Origin: Prevotella sp. CAG:1092
GTDB taxonomy: Bacteria > Bacteroidota > Bacteroidia > Bacteroidales > Bacteroidaceae
Direction of reading: 5' to 3'
Assembly: GCA_000436915.1 (NCBI GenBank)
Contig: HF994114.1
Coordinates: 1 to 7,208 of the forward strand
Length of the DNA: 7,208 nt
Made by a program: the position numbers and the translations under genes. Below the pieces are notes generated by a model, which saw only the letters and a list, made by a program, of their open reading frames with translations, did not search any database and was not told the origin of the DNA. Each line of letters starts with the position of its first letter. The stretch's first letter is position 1. Shown here piece by piece: positions 5,105 through 7,208 of this stretch.

Positions 5105-5989
5105 ATGAATACTACATTTGATAAAACTCGCTTCGTAAAGTTGCTGAAGTGGGAGATGATGACCGAGCGAAAAGACTATATGCGTTTTGCTATAGGTATT
5201 GCTTTAACCCTTACCTTCTTGTTCTGCGCCACCATAATCTCAAGATATTTTGATGATGTGAATGGCTATACTGAGGATTTGATTATAATGTTCAAGAAAG
5301 GTATCGCCATGAAACTCTCAGTTTTCGCATGGACAGTATACTTATTCGCCATTTTCTTAGGCGCCTCGTTTGTATTCAAGAACGTTGCCACCAAGCAGCA
5401 GCGCATAGCGTTTTTCAGTCTGCCAGCCTCTAACCTGGAGAAATTTTTGGTTCGCTTGTTCCATGTTATGATAGGCTATCCGCTATGTTTTCTTGTGGCA
5501 TTGGCATTTGCCGACATCATGCAACTCTTCTTGTCGTTCATATTGCTCAAGGGTCCCGACTATAGCGTGGTGGTCAAATCTGTTACCGCTCTGTTTACTC
5601 CTATTTACAGTGACCTCAATGGCGAAATCATAAAAGGCTGTTTGTTGTTTCCTAATGGCTTTACCTTGGTAGGTATCATGGAATCTTTGAGCTATCTCAC
5701 ATTCTTTGCCTTCAACTATGCCTTCTGGATATTCTGCGGCACCCTGTTCCGTCGCAACGCATGGCTACTTACCTTAGCTTCGCAGGTGGTGATAGGATTT
5801 GTGGTGATAATGATAATTCGCGTATTCTGTTCCCCTTCTGTTGGCAATTCGCTCAACGAATCTTCTGCCCTCGCTCTTGCATATTTATTCATAGCCATAG
5901 CATGGGTGGTGATAGCATTGATGTATTGTGGTAGCTACCGACTGTTTTCCCGCATGCAAGTTATTAACAATAAATGGCTTAACGTATGA
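5105..5989 (+). CDS. ABC-2-like permease subunit, about six membrane spans
   Basis: The 294-aa integral membrane protein has hydrophobic segments at about 27-46, 73-92, 118-148 (long), 190-212, 220-241 and 257-275, with the N-terminus probably cytoplasmic. The stretch AFFSLPASNLEKFLVR (102-117) after the second span is, from memory, a recurrent motif of Bacteroidetes permeases of this kind and may contact the ATPase. It starts 15 nt after the ATPase stop, and its stop overlaps the next start in ATGA, so the three products are translationally linked. It would form the channel of an exporter with the ATPase; the exported compound cannot be told from sequence. The start ATG 5105 is the first methionine in the frame and fits the spacing. 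Confidence 0.85.
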   Translation: MNTTFDKTRFVKLLKWEMMTERKDYMRFAIGIALTLTFLFCATIISRYFDDVNGYTEDLIIMFKKGIAMKLSVFAWTVYLFAIFLGASFVFKNVATKQQRIAFFSLPASNLEKFLVRLFHVMIGYPLCFLVALAFADIMQLFLSFILLKGPDYSVVVKSVTALFTPIYSDLNGEIIKGCLLFPNGFTLVGIMESLSYLTFFAFNYAFWIFCGTLFRRNAWLLTLASQVVIGFVVIMIIRVFCSPSVGNSLNESSALALAYLFIAIAWVVIALMYCGSYRLFSRMQVINNKWLNV

Positions 5990-6333
5990 TATTTAGCAAC
6001 GATAAAGCCATCTATATCCAGATGGCAGACCGACTGTGTGACGAGATTTTGGCAGGCAAATATGCCGACGACGATCGCATACCGAGCGTTAGGGAATATG
6101 CCGTGATGCTGCAGGTGAATACCAATACCGCGGTAAAAGCCTACGACCAGCTGGCTCGCGATGGCATCATCTACAACAAGCGAGGTTTGGGCTATTTCGT
6201 CACGCCTGGTGCAGCACGAGAGATTAAGAAATCTCGCAAAAAAGAGTTTATGACTACTACTCTCCCTGAGTTTGTTCGTCAGATGAGGCTCCTCGGCATC
6301 TGCTGGGACGACGTTGTTTCTGCTGCTGAATAG
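5986..6333 (+). CDS. GntR-family transcriptional regulator, YtrA subfamily
   Basis: The 115-aa product has an N-terminal winged helix-turn-helix: an IYIQMADRLCDEI helix at about 9-21, the family motif RIPSVREYA (31-39), the recognition region VNTNTAVKAYDQLARDG (44-60) and the wing with GYFVTP (69-74). Only about 40 residues follow, two short helices rather than an effector-binding domain, which defines the YtrA subgroup. It probably represses its own operon through the palindrome at 4187-4208. The start overlaps the permease stop by 4 nt (ATGA), a sign of translational coupling. The signal it senses is not evident; in characterised relatives derepression follows cell-wall-active peptides, but that is family knowledge only. 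Confidence 0.92.
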   Translation: MIFSNDKAIYIQMADRLCDEILAGKYADDDRIPSVREYAVMLQVNTNTAVKAYDQLARDGIIYNKRGLGYFVTPGAAREIKKSRKKEFMTTTLPEFVRQMRLLGICWDDVVSAAE

Positions 6334-6406
6334 CCTCTGTCTATCCGCTCTCTCTCTTGCTGTATTTTTGCGGCAGGTCTATTTTATTATCGGTTATCCT
6401 TTATTG

Positions 6407-6477
6407 CTTATGCGACTATTCGAATGGTGCCTTTCGATTAGCCGCATAAGCTTCTGCGAATAGTCGCATCGAAGCTT
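6407..6477. repeat. Three-armed palindrome with alternative hairpins
   Basis: Three related arms occur in 71 nt. Arms 6407-6424 and 6433-6450 pair over 16 of 18 positions. Arms 6410-6422 and 6457-6469 are a perfect 13-bp inverted repeat. The right part folds by itself (6448-6454 with 6471-6477, inner TGCGA/TCGCA). These folds exclude each other. It lies about 75 nt after the GntR stop and could end the operon transcript, although no T-tract follows. The remaining sequence 6334-6406 shows nothing clear. Confidence 0.65.
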
Positions 6478-6518
6478 GTGGCTGTTGGCATTTATATTCC
6501 TAAGTGTACTTGTTGATG

Positions 6519-6727
6519 GTAATCTAAAGTTCCATAAATTGTATAAAATGTATACTGGTAACGTGGAACTTGGAGCTGGTATTACGGATAAATATCTTGC
6601 ACGTCTTTTTGCTTTGCGATTTACAAATCATTCTCGCCTATCTTTTTATTTTAATGCAAATAACATGAATTATGATGGTAAACCAGGTGTTAGTACAACC
6701 TGGAGCCCGTCAGATGCAATCATCTAA
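6519..6727 (+). pseudogene. Fragment of a Bacteroidales outer-membrane beta-barrel protein
   Basis: An open frame translates to a segment containing YTGNVELG, YLARLFALRFTNHSRLSFY and NNMNYDGKPG followed by STTWSPSDA. From memory this resembles an internal part of large Bacteroidales outer-membrane proteins (carboxypeptidase-like domain plus beta-barrel), in which GRLFGLRFTDNSRL-type and NNLND-RKPG-type segments recur; no search was run. Only about 65 residues remain of a protein usually several hundred long. The frame opens at a TTG (6476) with no promoter, and the stop comes right after SDAII, where homologues would continue. Both ends are missing, so it is a relic from deletion or mobile-element activity. 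Codon use is more AT-rich than in the genes to the left. Confidence 0.6.
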
Positions 6728-6749
6728 AAATGTACTGTCCCGTTAACTT

Positions 6750-6809
6750 AAATCGGTCATTAGAATTTCTCTTTGCCATACGACGCAGAGAAATCCTAAT
6801 GACCGATTT
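6750..6809. terminator. 23-nt inverted repeat, terminator-like or element end
   Basis: Arms 6750-6772 and 6787-6809 are complementary except for one position (A6764), around a 14-nt loop. The right arm runs into TTTTGGTTT, so it could terminate plus-strand transcription. The stem is unusually long and perfect for a terminator, and it starts about 22 nt after the gene fragment ends, so it may instead belong to a small mobile element. Confidence 0.6.
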
Positions 6810-6854
6810 TGGTTTATGCTTATACTTGTTTTTTAGTATTTGTAGCGTATTTTC

Positions 6855-6884
6855 TTGATAATCGCAATAAAAGCCCTATCTTTG
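6855..6884 (+). promoter_or_regulatory. Orphan promoter without an evident gene
   Basis: TTG (6855-6857), 19 nt, then TATCTTTG (6877-6884) fits the Bacteroidetes consensus, with a start expected near 6889. The only frame that follows is an 8-codon one from 6892. The transcript would run through a small hairpin (6949-6968) and the repeat array, so this may be a remnant promoter or drive a non-coding RNA. Confidence 0.5.
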
Positions 6885-6958
6885 AGCAGAAAATGATGAT
6901 TATAGTTGTAGTGATGTAGTAAGTGGCTTTCTGTCAGTGATTTAGCAGACTTCGTTTG

Positions 6959-7080
6959 CTATCGAAGTTATGCTTCTATCAATCTATGCTTTCTATCAAA
7001 TATATCTTTGCTTACTATCAAATCTATTTTTGCTTTCTATCAAATGTTAATATGATTGCTATCAAATGTAATTAAATTTG
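6959..7080. repeat. Array of CTATCAAA repeats at 17- then 22-nt spacing
   Basis: CTATCRAA or close variants start at 6959, 6976, 6993, 7015, 7037 and 7059, a spacing of 17, 17, 22, 22 and 22 nt. Units at 6976, 6993 and 7015 also share a TGCTT(T/A) end. On the minus strand each unit reads TTTGATAG or similar, often preceded by TA to give TAnnTTTG. The regular two-helical-turn spacing suggests an iteron-like protein-binding array. No open frame covers it. A further copy lies at 7187. No other feature was found in 7081-7150. Confidence 0.7.
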
Positions 7081-7150
7081 TTGTTAACTATATGACAATT
7101 GTAGTCCCTATGAAATATCCGTTGATTCTTACGTTGCTGTTATCAACCAC

Positions 7151-7186
7151 AAAAAAAAGAGATAAACAACCATAAGTGCTTATCTC
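7151..7186 (-). terminator. Intrinsic terminator for a minus-strand gene beyond the right edge
   Basis: On the minus strand GAGATAA and TTATCTC arms (7180-7186 and 7159-7165) are followed at once by eight T residues (7151-7158). This is a standard rho-independent terminator. It implies a gene to the right read leftwards; a TGA-TAG double stop just inside the edge (about 7187-7192) would fit its end, but too little coding sequence is present to call it. Confidence 0.7.
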
Positions 7187-7208
7187 CTATCAATGTTTTG
7201 TCGGGATG

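Noticed and set aside
6363..6370. TATTTTTG as a promoter for the outer-membrane gene fragment
   Set aside because: No -33 element at the right distance and no start codon that fits; the downstream frame opens at a TTG inside a palindrome.
6959..7080. Possible CRISPR from the 22-nt periodic repeats
   Set aside because: The conserved part is only about 8 nt with 9-14 nt between copies, unlike CRISPR repeats and spacers.
7110..7175. 21-codon plus-strand frame with a hydrophobic start
   Set aside because: Its end lies inside the minus-strand terminator hairpin and no promoter precedes it; too short to support.

Overview
The window looks like a chromosomal segment of a Bacteroidales bacterium, most likely Prevotella/Segatella. 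Promoters fit the Bacteroidetes consensus (TTTG or TTG about 20 nt upstream of TAnnTTTG), Shine-Dalgarno sequences are absent, intergenic DNA is AT-rich and palindromic, and the proteins (short regulator with an STLRRFWGY motif, Hanks-type kinase with one membrane span, PBP4-like protein, YtrA/YtrB-type operon) are of Bacteroidales style. The genus is inferred from composition and gene style only.

Left part (1-2290). A conserved regulator-like gene (+, 293-847) and a membrane-anchored Ser/Thr protein kinase gene (-, 832-2058) converge and overlap by 16 nt at their 3' ends. They are flanked by two diverged copies of what appears to be the same structured RNA, both read on the minus strand (about 1-109 and 2118-2277). 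The copies share an identical 19-nt core, three hairpins in the same positions with compensatory base changes, and a TAnnTTTG promoter placed so that transcription should start at the base of the first hairpin. I do not recognise this RNA. The RNA, kinase and regulator are the best candidate here for an undescribed system.

Middle (2291-4180). A REP-like cluster of hairpins (2415-2499) is followed by dacB (+, 2609-3895), a PBP4-family D-Ala-D-Ala carboxypeptidase with all three active-site motifs and an unusual CxxC. Two related long palindromes (3929-4032) follow.

Operon (4154-6333). A promoter overlapped by a GntR-type operator, a leader with three 15-nt tandem repeats, then an ABC ATPase, a six-span permease and a short YtrA-type GntR repressor. 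Tight spacing, including a 4-nt ATGA overlap, indicates one autoregulated envelope or efflux operon.

Right end (6334-7208). This is gene-poor, AT-rich DNA. It holds a three-armed palindrome, a fragment of an outer-membrane beta-barrel gene, a 23-nt inverted repeat, an orphan promoter, an array of CTATCAAA repeats at 17- then 22-nt spacing, and an intrinsic terminator for a minus-strand gene beyond the window. It reads as a decayed or mobile-element-affected region.
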